From contig CAVSJF010000004.1 of the NCBI GenBank assembly GCA_963728155.1, forward strand, positions 372,001-436,000: 64,000 bases of DNA, read 5' to 3'. Source of the DNA: JACVRW01 sp963728155. Its GTDB lineage: Bacteria; Actinomycetota; Thermoleophilia; Solirubrobacterales; Thermoleophilaceae. Below the pieces are notes generated by a model, which searched no databases, was not told the DNA's origin, and worked only from the letters and a program-made list of their open reading frames with translations. Of the stretch, positions 1-8,360 are shown piece by piece. The position numbers and the translations under genes are program-made. Each line of letters starts with the position of its first letter. Within the stretch, counting starts at the first letter, position 1.

Positions 1-175
1 ACGAGCGCGTCTCGTCCCCCGATCCCGGGCGCTCCACCTTGATCACCTCGGCGCCGAGGTCGGCCAGCACCATCGTGCAGTAGGGCCCCGCGAGCACCCG
101 CGAGAGGTCGATCACGCGGACTCCCTCGAGCGGGCGCTGCTGCTGCTGCTGCAAGGATCCGTCCGATGAGCTCAT
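1..175 (-). CDS. CaiB/BaiF family (family III) CoA-transferase, N-terminal fragment
   Basis: The gene runs off the left edge, so only about 58 N-terminal residues are visible. After a short Gln-rich lead-in the protein reads PLEGVRVIDLSRVLAGPYC and then LADLGAEVIKVERP, the classic start of family III CoA-transferases, which move CoA between organic acids. The start is an ATG at 175, with AGGA about 12 nt upstream; it overlaps the start of the divergent TPP-enzyme gene. The acid substrate cannot be told from this fragment. A TPP enzyme next to a family III transferase recalls oxalate (oxalyl-CoA) metabolism, but that is only a guess from context. Confidence 0.85.
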   Translation of the reverse strand, partial: MSSSDGSLQQQQQRPLEGVRVIDLSRVLAGPYCTMVLADLGAEVIKVERPGSGDETRS

Positions 176-1846
176 CGCAGACCGGCATCCTGACAGGCGC
201 CCGCCTGGCCGTGGCAGCACTCGAGGAGGCGGCCGTCGACGTGGTGTTCGGCCTGCCCGGGGTCCACAACCTCGCCCTGTGGCGTGCGCTCGGCGAGTCG
301 CCGGTGCGCCTCGTGGGCGTCCGCCACGAGCAGACCGCCGCGTACGCGGCCGACGGCTACGCGCGGGCGAGCGGGCGGGTCGGAGTGGCCCTCACCACCA
401 CCGGGCCGGGGGCGGCCAACACCCTCGCGGCGCTCGGGGAGGCCTGGGCCTCGCGCCAGCCGGTCGTGGTGATCGCCACCGACATCCCCGCCCGGCTGCG
501 GCGCCCCGGCGTGTGGCGCGGGGTGCTCCACGAGGCCACCGACCAGGCGGCGATGTTCGCGCCGGTCACCAAGGAGACGATCCGAGTGACGTCCGCCGCG
601 GAGGTCGGCACGGACATCGCTCGCGCCCTGGCGAGCGCGCGCGCGGCCCCCGCCCGCCCGGTCTACGTGGAGATACCCACCGACCTGCTGGACGAGCCGG
701 TGACCGAGGCGCCCAGAGCACGAGCCGAGCCGCGCCGCCCCCGCGCGCGCCGGAGAGGAGCAACTCGCCCGGGCGGCCGACATCCTGGAGAGCTCACGCC
801 GGCCGCTCATCTGGGCCGGAGGCGGCGCGCTGCAGGCCGGGGCGGGCCCGGCGATCGCCCAGCTCGCCGAGAAGCTGGTGGCGCCCGTGCTGCTCACCTA
901 CTCGGCCGCCGGCCTGCTCGCACCCGGACATCCCTGCCTGGTGGAGGCCCCGCCGCACGTGCCCGAGGCCGGCGCCCTGTGGGACGAGGCCGACGTGGTG
1001 GTCGCGGTGGGCACCGACTTCGACGGGATGATGACCCAGGGCTGGAAGCAGCCACCGCCCCCGCATCTGGTGGCGATCAACGTCGACCCCTCCGACGCGG
1101 CCAAGAACTACCTGCCCGACGTGACGCTCGAGGCCGACGCCGCGCCGGGAGTCGAGCAGCTGGCGGAGCGGATCGAGCAGCGCGGCGGAATCGACTCGCT
1201 GGCCGCCCGGCTGCGTGAGCTGAGCCAGGAGGTGCGGGCCGGGCTCGCCCAGAGCGACCCCGCCGCTACTGCGTTCCTCGAGCTGATGGAGCGGGCCCTG
1301 CCCGACGACGCCGTGGTGGTGTGCGACATGTGCATCCCCGGCTACTGGCTGGGCGGCTTCGCGCGCATGCCCGCCCCGCGAAAGCTCTCCTACCCGCTGG
1401 GATGGGGCACGCTCGGCTGTGCCTTTCCGCAGGCTGTCGGCGCCGCGCTGGCCGGAGCCGGGCCGGTGGTGAGCATCTCCGGCGACGGCGGGTTCCTCTA
1501 CGCCTGCGGAGAGCTGGCCGCCGCGGCCCAGGAGCGCATCCCGTTGACCGCGGTGATCGTGGACGACGGCGGCTACGGCATGCTGCGCTTCGACCAGGAC
1601 CTCAAGGGCGACCCCCACGAGGGCGTCGACCTGGTGACGCCCGACTTCGTGGCCCTCGCGCGCTCCTTCGGGGTGCGCGCCGACCTGGTCGAGGGACTCG
1701 GCGAGCAGTTCGAGGGCACGCTCGGCCACCACCTGCGGATGAACGAGCCGACGGTGCTGGTGGCCAATGCCGCGCTGAGCCCACCGCCCAACGTGTCGCC
1801 ACGGTGGTACCGCAACGCAGCACAGCGCAACGCCGCAGCGCCCTGA
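166..1846 (+). CDS. Thiamine pyrophosphate-dependent enzyme (acetolactate synthase-like), frameshifted
   Basis: About 560 residues, the normal length for the acetolactate synthase/benzoylformate decarboxylase/oxalyl-CoA decarboxylase superfamily. The N-terminal PYR domain shows FGLPG, the cofactor-activating Glu in VRHEQTAAYAADGYAR and TTTGPGAAN. The C-terminal TPP domain carries the metal-diphosphate motif SGDGGFLYACGELA followed about 25 residues later by VDDGGYGML. A single inserted base between about 715 and 755 breaks the frame; the central domain resumes with EEQLARAADILE. ATG at 166 has AAGGA 8 nt upstream. The next gene starts 1 nt after the stop. The family is clear but the substrate is not; the neighbouring CoA-transferase would suit an acyl-CoA decarboxylase. 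Confidence 0.85.
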
Positions 1847-1847
1847 G

Positions 1848-2937
1848 ATGCTGGAGCAGGCCACCGAGGCGTCGCGAGCGGGCCTGCGCACGCGCCGCGA
1901 GCGCATCATCGCGAGCGCCCGCCCGATCCTCCACACGTCGCTGGCCGCCGCGATCGCCTGGCTGGTCGCCACCGAGCTGGTGGGCCACAGCGCGCCCTTC
2001 TTCGCGCCCATCTCCGCGGTGGTCACGCTGGGACTCACCGTGGGGCAGCGGCGGCGGCGCGCCGTGGAGCTGGCCATCGGCGTGGCGCTCGGCATCGCCA
2101 TCGCCGACCTGCTCGTGGCGGGCATCGGCACGGGCACCTGGCAGATCGCCGTGATCGTCGCCCTGGCCATGGCCGCGTGCCACGCTGGTGGGCGGCGGGG
2201 CGCTGTTGGCGTCCCAGGCGGGCGCCTCGGCGGTGCTCGTGGCCACCCTGCAGCCCCCCGAGGGCGGCGTTGACTTCGATCGCTTCATCGACGCGATAAT
2301 CGGCGGCAGCGTGGCGCTTCTGGTCAGCTCACTGATCCTGCCCGCGAACCCCCTGCGCCTCGTCTACGAGTACGTGCAGCCCGTGATCAGCCGGCTCACG
2401 GCGGCGCTCAACCAGATCGCCCTCGCTCTAGAGACCAAGCAGCCGGAGGCCGCCGACGATGCTCTCCTCGCCGTCGGCCGCCTGGACGCCGCGCACGACG
2501 CGTTCATCGAGGCGCTCGACGCCGCCGGCGACGCCGCGCGCCTGTCCCCGCGCCGCCGGAAGGCGCTGAGCGGGGTCGACCGCTACGCCGTGGCCGGCGG
2601 CGAGATGGGCCTGGCCATCGAGAACCTGCGCGCGCTGGCCCGCGGAGCCGCGCGCGCCATCAGCCTGGACGACGCGGTGCCGCACGAGGCGGTAGAGGCG
2701 GTGCGGATGCTGTCCGAGTGCGCGCGGGGCCTGGACGGCTACCTGCAGGGCGACGACCCGGAGAACGCCCGCGCCGCGGCGGTGCACGCGGCGAGCTTGG
2801 CCAACGCGGTGCTGAACGAGACGTCGAACCTGTCGGCCCTGCACATCGTCGGCCAGATCCGACTGGCGTCGGTCGACCTGCTGCGGGCCACCGGCGTGGA
2901 CCGCGCCGAGGCTCAGGACCTGGTGCGGACGGCTTGA
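1848..2937 (+). CDS. FUSC/aromatic acid exporter-type membrane protein, frameshifted
   Basis: About 362 residues. The first 130 are strongly hydrophobic with several predicted helices (ILHTSLAAAIAWLVATELVG, a segment around FFAPISAVVTLGLTVGQ, then LAIGVALGIAIADLLV) and match the fusaric-acid-resistance/aromatic acid exporter family. The C-terminal 200 residues form a soluble helical domain that begins after NPLRLVYEYVQPVI. One extra base near 2180 (GCG-T-GCC) shifts the frame. The ATG follows the TPP-enzyme stop by 1 nt, so the two are very likely co-translated and the exporter may handle a product or inhibitor of that enzyme. Transport substrate unknown. Confidence 0.75.
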
Positions 2938-3033
2938 GCTAGGGAGCGATGCAGGCGCAGAGCACGGTCAGATCGGCGCTCCAGTCGCCCGCGTAGGCGT
3001 CCGTCTCGTACGCGCGCTGGCCGCGCCGTCCGC

Positions 3034-4599
3034 TTAGTCGGTGGCGAGCCTGAAGCCCGCGTCGCCGGTCAGCTCGGCCACTTCCATCTGGGCCTTCTGG
3101 AGCTTGCCCGCGTAGTCCCAGTTCATCGACTGCCAGCGCGTGAACTGGTCGAGCACCCAGATGCCCGACTGGCGCGAGCCGTTGCCCGACTTGCCGTTAC
3201 CTCCGAACGGGAGGTGGGCCTCGGCGCCGCTGGTCGAGTTGTTGACCGACACCATGCCGGCGCTGACGCGCTCGCGGAAGTGAAAGGCCGACCTGGCGGC
3301 GCTCGTGTAGATCGCGGCCGAGAGCCCGTAGCCGTGGCCGTTGGCCAGGTCCATGGCCTCGTCGAAGTCCGAGAACGTGGCCACGCCGACGATCGGGCCG
3401 AAGGTCTCGAGCCGGTAGATCTCGTCGTCCGCGGTCACGCCGTCGACGATGGTGGGGTGGCAGAAGATCCCGGCGTCCGGGTCGCCGACGAAGCCCTCGC
3501 GCGGGCTCTCTCCCGTGATGCGGCCCGTGGCCGTCGAGCCCGAGACCATGTGGTGGTCGCGGATCAGCCCGAGCCATTCCTCGAAGCGCTCGGCGAAGCG
3601 CTCGTGGATCATCGGCCCGTAGAGCACGTCCTCGAAGGGGTCGCCGATCGCCGCTCCCTCCACGAGCGCGTTGAAGCGAGCCATGAAGTCGTCGTGCACG
3701 GACTCGTGGACGATCGCGGTGCCCATCGACGTGCAGCGCTGCCCGGCCGTGCCGAAGCCGCTGAACAGCGCACCCTCGGCGGCGAGATCGAGGTCGGCGT
3801 CGGCCATCACCACCAGGGGGTTCTTGCCCCCCAGCTCGAGGCATGGCGACTGGGTGTGGCGCCCGCACAGCTCCCCGATCTTCGCGCCCACAGCCGATGA
3901 GCCGGTGAACCCGACCTTGTCCAGGGTCCCCTCGTCGAGCGCGCGCTCGAGCCCGGCGAAGGCGCTCGGGCCGTCGCACTGAACCACGTTCAGCACGCCC
4001 TCGGGAAGCCCGCCGTTGATGAACAGGCGAGCCATGGCGTCGCCCAGCGCGGGCGTGTACTCGGCCGGCTTCCAGACCACGGCGTTGCCGCACAGCAGAG
4101 CGGGCACGAGGTACCACGAGGGCACGGCCACGGGGAAGTTGCCGGCGGTGATGATGGCGGCCACCCCGACCGGGTTGCGAAAGGTGAAGAGCTGCTTGTC
4201 GGGCATCTCGCTGGGCACCGTCTGGCCGTAGAGGCGCCGCCCCTCGCCCAAGAAGAAGTCGCAGGTGTCGATGATCTCCTGCACCTCGCCCAGCGATTCC
4301 GGGTAAGGCTTGCCGACCTCCCGCGTGACAAGGCGCGCGAGCGCCTCCTTGTTGTCCTCCACGAGGCGGCCGATCGCCTGAATGGCCTTTCCGCGCACGG
4401 GAGCCGGCACCGCGGCCCATTCGCGCTGTGCCGCGCGTGCCGCGCGGCACGCGTCGGCGAACGCATCCGCGTCGGCCAAATGGGCCTCGCAGATCAGCTC
4501 GTCCAGGTGGGCCGGATTGCGCGACTCGATGCGCTGCCCGCCCTCGCGGGTCTCCCCGCCGATGATCGATGCGACCGTCCTCGTCTCGGTGATGCTCAT
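3034..4599 (-). CDS. NAD(P)-dependent aldehyde dehydrogenase
   Basis: 521 residues, intact. It oxidises an aldehyde to the acid with NAD(P). The cofactor-binding stretch includes ITAGNFPVAVPSWY and VVWKPAEYTP, the general-base Glu lies in LELGGKNP (about residue 255) and the catalytic Cys in TAGQRCTSMG (about residue 288); LETFGPIV and PFGGNGKSGNG are further family signatures. The chosen ATG at 4599 gives MSITETRT and the expected N-terminus; longer readings run into the divergent winged-helix gene. The substrate class is open: the sequence looks like a semialdehyde dehydrogenase, but I cannot choose between amino-acid semialdehyde, ketoglutarate semialdehyde and others. Confidence 0.9.
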   Translation of the reverse strand: MSITETRTVASIIGGETREGGQRIESRNPAHLDELICEAHLADADAFADACRAARAAQREWAAVPAPVRGKAIQAIGRLVEDNKEALARLVTREVGKPYPESLGEVQEIIDTCDFFLGEGRRLYGQTVPSEMPDKQLFTFRNPVGVAAIITAGNFPVAVPSWYLVPALLCGNAVVWKPAEYTPALGDAMARLFINGGLPEGVLNVVQCDGPSAFAGLERALDEGTLDKVGFTGSSAVGAKIGELCGRHTQSPCLELGGKNPLVVMADADLDLAAEGALFSGFGTAGQRCTSMGTAIVHESVHDDFMARFNALVEGAAIGDPFEDVLYGPMIHERFAERFEEWLGLIRDHHMVSGSTATGRITGESPREGFVGDPDAGIFCHPTIVDGVTADDEIYRLETFGPIVGVATFSDFDEAMDLANGHGYGLSAAIYTSAARSAFHFRERVSAGMVSVNNSTSGAEAHLPFGGNGKSGNGSRQSGIWVLDQFTRWQSMNWDYAGKLQKAQMEVAELTGDAGFRLATD

Positions 4600-4633
4600 G
4601 GGGCTAGCGTACCCGGGCGATAGCGTTGCCGGC

Positions 4634-5725
4634 GTGGACGCGGAGCAGATCCTCGCCTTCCGCTTCGCGCGGTCCGGCCTGGCGTCGCGGGGCGCCGTCT
4701 CATTTGCCGACGCGGCCGCCTGCCCGGCGTCCGACTTCGCCCGCGACGCGACGCTGCTCGCGCTCGCGGCGCGAAAGCAGGACGTCACGCGGGAGACCTT
4801 CGACCGGGCCACGGACGACGGCGACCTCGTTCTCGCCCACGTCATCCGCGGCGCGATTCACGCCGTCGCGCCCGGCGACCTCGCCCTGCTGGGCCGGGCG
4901 CTGATCGCGACCGACGACGCCGAGCTCGGCGTCCAGCTCGGCCAGCAGGTGCAGCGCCTGGCGAAGGCCGACAGCTTCGCCCCGAGCGATGCGCTGGCGG
5001 AGGTGGCCGACGCCACGAAATCCGCACTTGCCGGTGGCCGCGCGCTCAGCAAGAACGAGCTCCACGAGGAGCTTCGGCAGCGGGTCCGCGAGCAGCTCAT
5101 GCCCTGGTGCAAGGGCTGCAAGAGCCACCATGTGGCGCCGATGCTCTGGCGCTACGGGGGAGTGAAGGCGGGCGCGCGGCTCGACTCCGAGCGCCGCTAC
5201 CTCCTGGGCAAGCCCGGCCGCGCGCCGGCGGCAGGCGATGCGGTGCGTCTGTTCCTGCGCTTCTACGCGCCGGGCACGGCGACCGGCTTCGCCGAGTGGG
5301 CGGGGCTGGCCAAGCCGCACGCGCGCCGCCTCTGGGCGCAGGTGGAGGACGAGCTGGAGGAGGTGTCGGCCGGCAGGCAGACGGCCTACGCGCTCGCCGG
5401 CGAGGTCGCCGATCTGGACTCCCCACCGTCTGCCGAGGGAGTGCGCCTGATCCCGCCGGGCGATCCCTACCTCCAGAAGCCGAACCGGCGCGCGCTCGCG
5501 CCCGACGCGGCACTCAGCAAGCGGCTCTTCCGGCCGGTCGCCAGCCCCGGCGCGGTGCTGAAGGACGGGCGCCTCGTCGGCCTCTGGCGGGTGAAGGCGA
5601 AGGGCAAGCGAACGGAGGTCGCGGTCGAGAAGACCGGGCGGATCGCCAAGCGTGACATCGAGCCCGAGGCCGAGCGGATCGCCGAGCTGCGCGGGGCGGC
5701 CGGGCTCGACCTGGCGGTGAGCTGA
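4634..5725 (+). CDS. Winged-helix DNA-binding domain protein (HTH_42/AlkZ-like superfamily)
   Basis: 363 residues from a GTG start 34 nt from the divergent aldehyde dehydrogenase start. The pattern HVIRGAIHAVAPGDLALLG matches the conserved 'RGTLH-vp-D' segment of the winged-helix (HTH_42) family that includes the AlkZ/YcaQ DNA glycosylases. A later APMLWRYGGVKAG and the C-terminal LKDGRLVGLWRVKAKGKR (a wing followed by a basic strand) agree. Members are often annotated as winged-helix proteins of unknown function. I do not see a clear glycosylase active-site motif, so a repair activity is not claimed. The residues around CKGCK near 5110 could be a small metal site, but the second pair needed is missing. 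Confidence 0.7.
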   Translation: MDAEQILAFRFARSGLASRGAVSFADAAACPASDFARDATLLALAARKQDVTRETFDRATDDGDLVLAHVIRGAIHAVAPGDLALLGRALIATDDAELGVQLGQQVQRLAKADSFAPSDALAEVADATKSALAGGRALSKNELHEELRQRVREQLMPWCKGCKSHHVAPMLWRYGGVKAGARLDSERRYLLGKPGRAPAAGDAVRLFLRFYAPGTATGFAEWAGLAKPHARRLWAQVEDELEEVSAGRQTAYALAGEVADLDSPPSAEGVRLIPPGDPYLQKPNRRALAPDAALSKRLFRPVASPGAVLKDGRLVGLWRVKAKGKRTEVAVEKTGRIAKRDIEPEAERIAELRGAAGLDLAVS

Positions 5726-5752
5726 CCTCGGAGGTTTCGTTACCCTCGCCCG

Positions 5753-6391
5753 GTGTCGGTGATCAAGGGACTCAAGAGCGCGGTCTCGCGGACCATGTTC
5801 GAGCGGCGCTATGGGATCGACACGGGCGACATCTTGGACCCGGACGCGCTCGGTTACTCCGATCCCGACAACGTGGGCTACGAGCCGTCCGGTTGGCTGA
5901 CGCTGCCCCGGGCCCTGGCACCCTCGTCGGTGACCGGGGACGACGTGTTCGCCGACCTCGGCTGCGGCAAGGGCCGCGTGGTTCTGCAGGCCGCCATGTG
6001 GTACGGCTTCAAGCGGGTCATCGGCGTCGAGCTCTCACCGGACCTGGCCGCGGCCGCCCGGGCCAACGTGGAGCGCAACCGCAAGCGCTTTCGCGCCGTC
6101 GAGGTGGAGATCGACGAGGTCGACGTGCTGTCCTGGGAGATCCCCGAGGACCTCTCGGTGGTCTACCTGCACAACCCGTTCACCGGGGAGCTGTTCTCCA
6201 AGGCGACCGAGCGCCTGGCCGTGTTCGCCCGCACGCGCGGACGAGCGCTGCGCCTGGTCTACATCAACCCCATCGAGCACGATCGCCTGATCGCGGCCGG
6301 CGCGTTTCCGCTACCCACCGGAGAGGGCCTCCGCGCCCGGATGATGCGCGTCGACCCGGAAGTGGTGCGCTGGTACGTGTTCCCTGCGTAG
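5753..6391 (+). CDS. Class I SAM-dependent methyltransferase-like protein
   Basis: 212 residues from a GTG start 27 nt after the winged-helix gene. The SAM-binding motif I is FADLGCGKGRVVLQA (about residues 63-77), followed by the acidic end of strand 2 in VIGVELSPDLAAAARANVERN, and LSVVYLHNPFTGELF occupies the motif IV position. There is no signal peptide or membrane segment. The N-terminal 55 residues (RRYGIDTGDILDPDALGY) resemble proteins that precede small 'histone-methyltransferase-like' Rossmann domains in actinobacteria. The substrate is unknown. Confidence 0.75.
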   Translation: MSVIKGLKSAVSRTMFERRYGIDTGDILDPDALGYSDPDNVGYEPSGWLTLPRALAPSSVTGDDVFADLGCGKGRVVLQAAMWYGFKRVIGVELSPDLAAAARANVERNRKRFRAVEVEIDEVDVLSWEIPEDLSVVYLHNPFTGELFSKATERLAVFARTRGRALRLVYINPIEHDRLIAAGAFPLPTGEGLRARMMRVDPEVVRWYVFPA

Positions 6392-6404
6392 GCGCGCCCG
6401 CGCG

Positions 6405-6488
6405 GTGCGAGCCGCCGCGCGGCGGAGCAAGCGCTTCAACGGCAGCAAAGAGGGTCAGGTGAGCGGCCGCGTGGCCAAGCTCGGCTGA
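6405..6488 (+). CDS. Possible 27-residue basic peptide
   Basis: A short GTG-initiated frame in the 209-nt gap between the methyltransferase and the ligase gene. It encodes a Lys/Arg/Gly-rich peptide ending SGRVAKLG and stops at TGA 6486. No ribosome-binding site is visible. It could equally be a chance frame or the tail of a lost gene; I list it only because its composition is less Ala/Pro-dominated than random frames here. Confidence 0.15.
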   Translation: MRAAARRSKRFNGSKEGQVSGRVAKLG

Positions 6489-6513
6489 TTCTGCATCCAT
6501 TGGGTGCAAAATC
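6487..6513. promoter_or_regulatory. 27-nt imperfect palindrome, operator or terminator candidate
   Basis: GATT-c-TGCATCC-ATT-GGGTGCA-a-AATC: the inner arms pair with one mismatch (TGCATCC/GGGTGCA) and the outer GATT/AATC pair perfectly. It sits in the AT-richer stretch downstream of the acyl-AMP ligase stop (6601) and after the plus-strand methyltransferase. It lacks a T-run, so a protein-binding site is as likely as a terminator. Confidence 0.35.
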
Positions 6514-6600
6514 TGCCACCGAGCGGGCCCACCCCCTTATTGCTGCTGTTCAGCAACGCCGGGCCCGGCAAAGCGGGCCGCCCGCGCCGCGGCCACCCGC

Positions 6601-8097
6601 TCAGCCCTCGGCCGCCAGAGCTCGCCGGTCGAGCTTCCCATTGGGTGTCCGGGGCAGCGCCTCGCGCAGCACCACCCTGCGCGGCACCATGTAGTCCTCC
6701 AGGCGCTCCGCGCAGCCGCGGCGCAGCGCCTCCGGGTCGCCCTCGGCTCCCTCGGCAACGACTACGTGGGCGATCACCGCTTCGCCCAGGAGGCGGTCGG
6801 GCACTCCGACCACGGCGGCCTCGGCCACGCCGGGCAGGCCGTAGAGCACGTCCTCGACCTCGCGGGGCGCCACCTTCTCTCCGCGCGACTTGATGATGTC
6901 GTCGCTGCGTCCCACGAAGTAGAGGTAGCCCTCCTCGTCGGTGCGGAACAGGTCGCCGGTTGCCAGCACGCGCTCCCAGGGCCAGCGGCCCGCGCGCAGG
7001 CGCCGGCTGGTGCCCTCCGGGTCGTCCCAGTAGCCCTGCATCACGTGATCGCCGCGCACCATCAGCTCGCCGACCTCGCCCGGCGCGGCCGGCCCCCCGT
7101 CCGCGCCCACCACCCAGGCGTCGGTGCCCGGAATGGCCCGTCCCACCGAGGCGGGCCGCACGTCGAGCAGATCCGGCTGCAGGAAGCACACCCGCGTGCA
7201 CTCGGTCTGCCCGTACATGGAGTACAGCCGAGCGCGTGGGAAGGTCCGGCGGACGGCCTGGAGGCCGGGGCCGGACAGGCCCGCTCCGGCGTTGGTCACG
7301 AAGCGCAGGTGCGGCAACTCACGCTCGGCCAGGCCCTTCAGCGCGGTGAGCATCGCGTAGGCGGTGGGCACGGCGGGGAAGCCGGTCGCCTTCTCATCCT
7401 CGAGCAGTCGCACCACCCGCCCGGGCAACGTGAGACCCAGCTCCAGGATGAGCGTGGCCCGCGCCCTCACGCAGGTGAGCAGCTGCGAGAGCCCGTAGCC
7501 GAACGACAGCGGCAGGATGGACAGGATCCGGTCCTCCGGGGTCATCTCGAGGTACTCGCAGATCGAGGTGGTGGCGAACGCGAAGTTGCGGTGCGAGAGC
7601 ATCACGCCCTTGGGCTCGCCGGTCGACCCGGAGGTGAACATCACCGCGCCCAGGTCGATGTCGAGCGGCCCCTCGGGCACCGGCCCGTCCGCCGAGGCCT
7701 CGGCCACCGTGGCCACGGCGGGCGGATCCTCGACCGATGCGGCGGCCGCTCGGGCGATCTCCGCGCGCTCGTCGTCGCACAGCACGACGGCCGGCCGCGC
7801 CAGGCGAAAGACCTCGGCGAGCTTGGCCTCCTTCATGGTCGCGTTAACCGGCACGAAGGCGGCCCCGCTGCGGGCCACGCCGAACAGCGCCGTGCACATG
7901 TCGAGCACGTTGGGGAGGAACAGCACGACCCGCTCGCCGCGCTCGACGCCACGGGCGTAGAGCCCGGCGGCGAGCCTGTCCGCCGCGCGGTCGAACTCGC
8001 CGTAGGTCATCGAGCCGGCGTCGGTCTTGACCGCGACCTTGTCCGGCTCGGCGGCCGCTGCCGCCGTGAGGTCTTCCTGCAGCGTGCGGGTGATCAA
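6601..8097 (-). CDS. Acyl-AMP ligase (ANL superfamily adenylate-forming enzyme)
   Basis: 498 residues, intact. It activates a carboxylic acid with ATP and passes it to a thiol, here probably the carrier protein encoded just upstream. The P-loop-like motif is MFTSGSTGEPKGVMLSH, the A5 motif is YSMYGQTECTR, A7 is LATGDLFRTDEEGYLYFVGR, and the C-terminal catalytic Lys lies in RTPNGKLDRRAL. The start is a TTG that overlaps the carrier-protein stop (TTGA), implying translational coupling. The combination of ligase, carrier protein and AsnB resembles modules in bacterial glycan/exosortase loci and in natural-product clusters. The acid is unknown. Confidence 0.9.
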   Translation of the reverse strand: MITRTLQEDLTAAAAAEPDKVAVKTDAGSMTYGEFDRAADRLAAGLYARGVERGERVVLFLPNVLDMCTALFGVARSGAAFVPVNATMKEAKLAEVFRLARPAVVLCDDERAEIARAAAASVEDPPAVATVAEASADGPVPEGPLDIDLGAVMFTSGSTGEPKGVMLSHRNFAFATTSICEYLEMTPEDRILSILPLSFGYGLSQLLTCVRARATLILELGLTLPGRVVRLLEDEKATGFPAVPTAYAMLTALKGLAERELPHLRFVTNAGAGLSGPGLQAVRRTFPRARLYSMYGQTECTRVCFLQPDLLDVRPASVGRAIPGTDAWVVGADGGPAAPGEVGELMVRGDHVMQGYWDDPEGTSRRLRAGRWPWERVLATGDLFRTDEEGYLYFVGRSDDIIKSRGEKVAPREVEDVLYGLPGVAEAAVVGVPDRLLGEAVIAHVVVAEGAEGDPEALRRGCAERLEDYMVPRRVVLREALPRTPNGKLDRRALAAEG

Positions 8098-8360
8098 CCC
8101 GCCGCCCTTCTCCCCTCGACGTAGCGCGCGATGGCTTCGACCGAGCCGAAGTTCTCCTCGGTGATGTCGACGTCCTGAACGGTTATCCCGTAGCGCACCT
8201 GGACCTCCTCGACCAGCTCGACGAATCCCAGCGAGTCGATGATCCCGAGCTGCAACAGGTCGTCTTCGTCCTTCAGCTCGACGTCGGGGCGCAGGTAGAG
8301 AAAGTTCTCCTGCACGTACTGGCGCACGTCCGCGCGCACGTCGGTTTGAGCCTCGCTCAT
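8094..8360 (-). CDS. Acyl carrier protein (phosphopantetheine-binding)
   Basis: 88 residues. The phosphopantetheine attachment Ser is in LGIIDSLGFVELVEE, the family's DSL motif, near residue 43, followed by the helix-II acidic surface. Its ATG overlaps the AsnB stop (ATGA) and its stop overlaps the ligase start (TTGA), so three genes are translationally chained. It is a dedicated carrier, unlikely to be the fatty-acid housekeeping ACP because no fab genes lie nearby. It probably holds the acyl group loaded by the ligase while the amidotransferases act. Confidence 0.9.
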   Translation of the reverse strand: MSEAQTDVRADVRQYVQENFLYLRPDVELKDEDDLLQLGIIDSLGFVELVEEVQVRYGITVQDVDITEENFGSVEAIARYVEGRRAAG

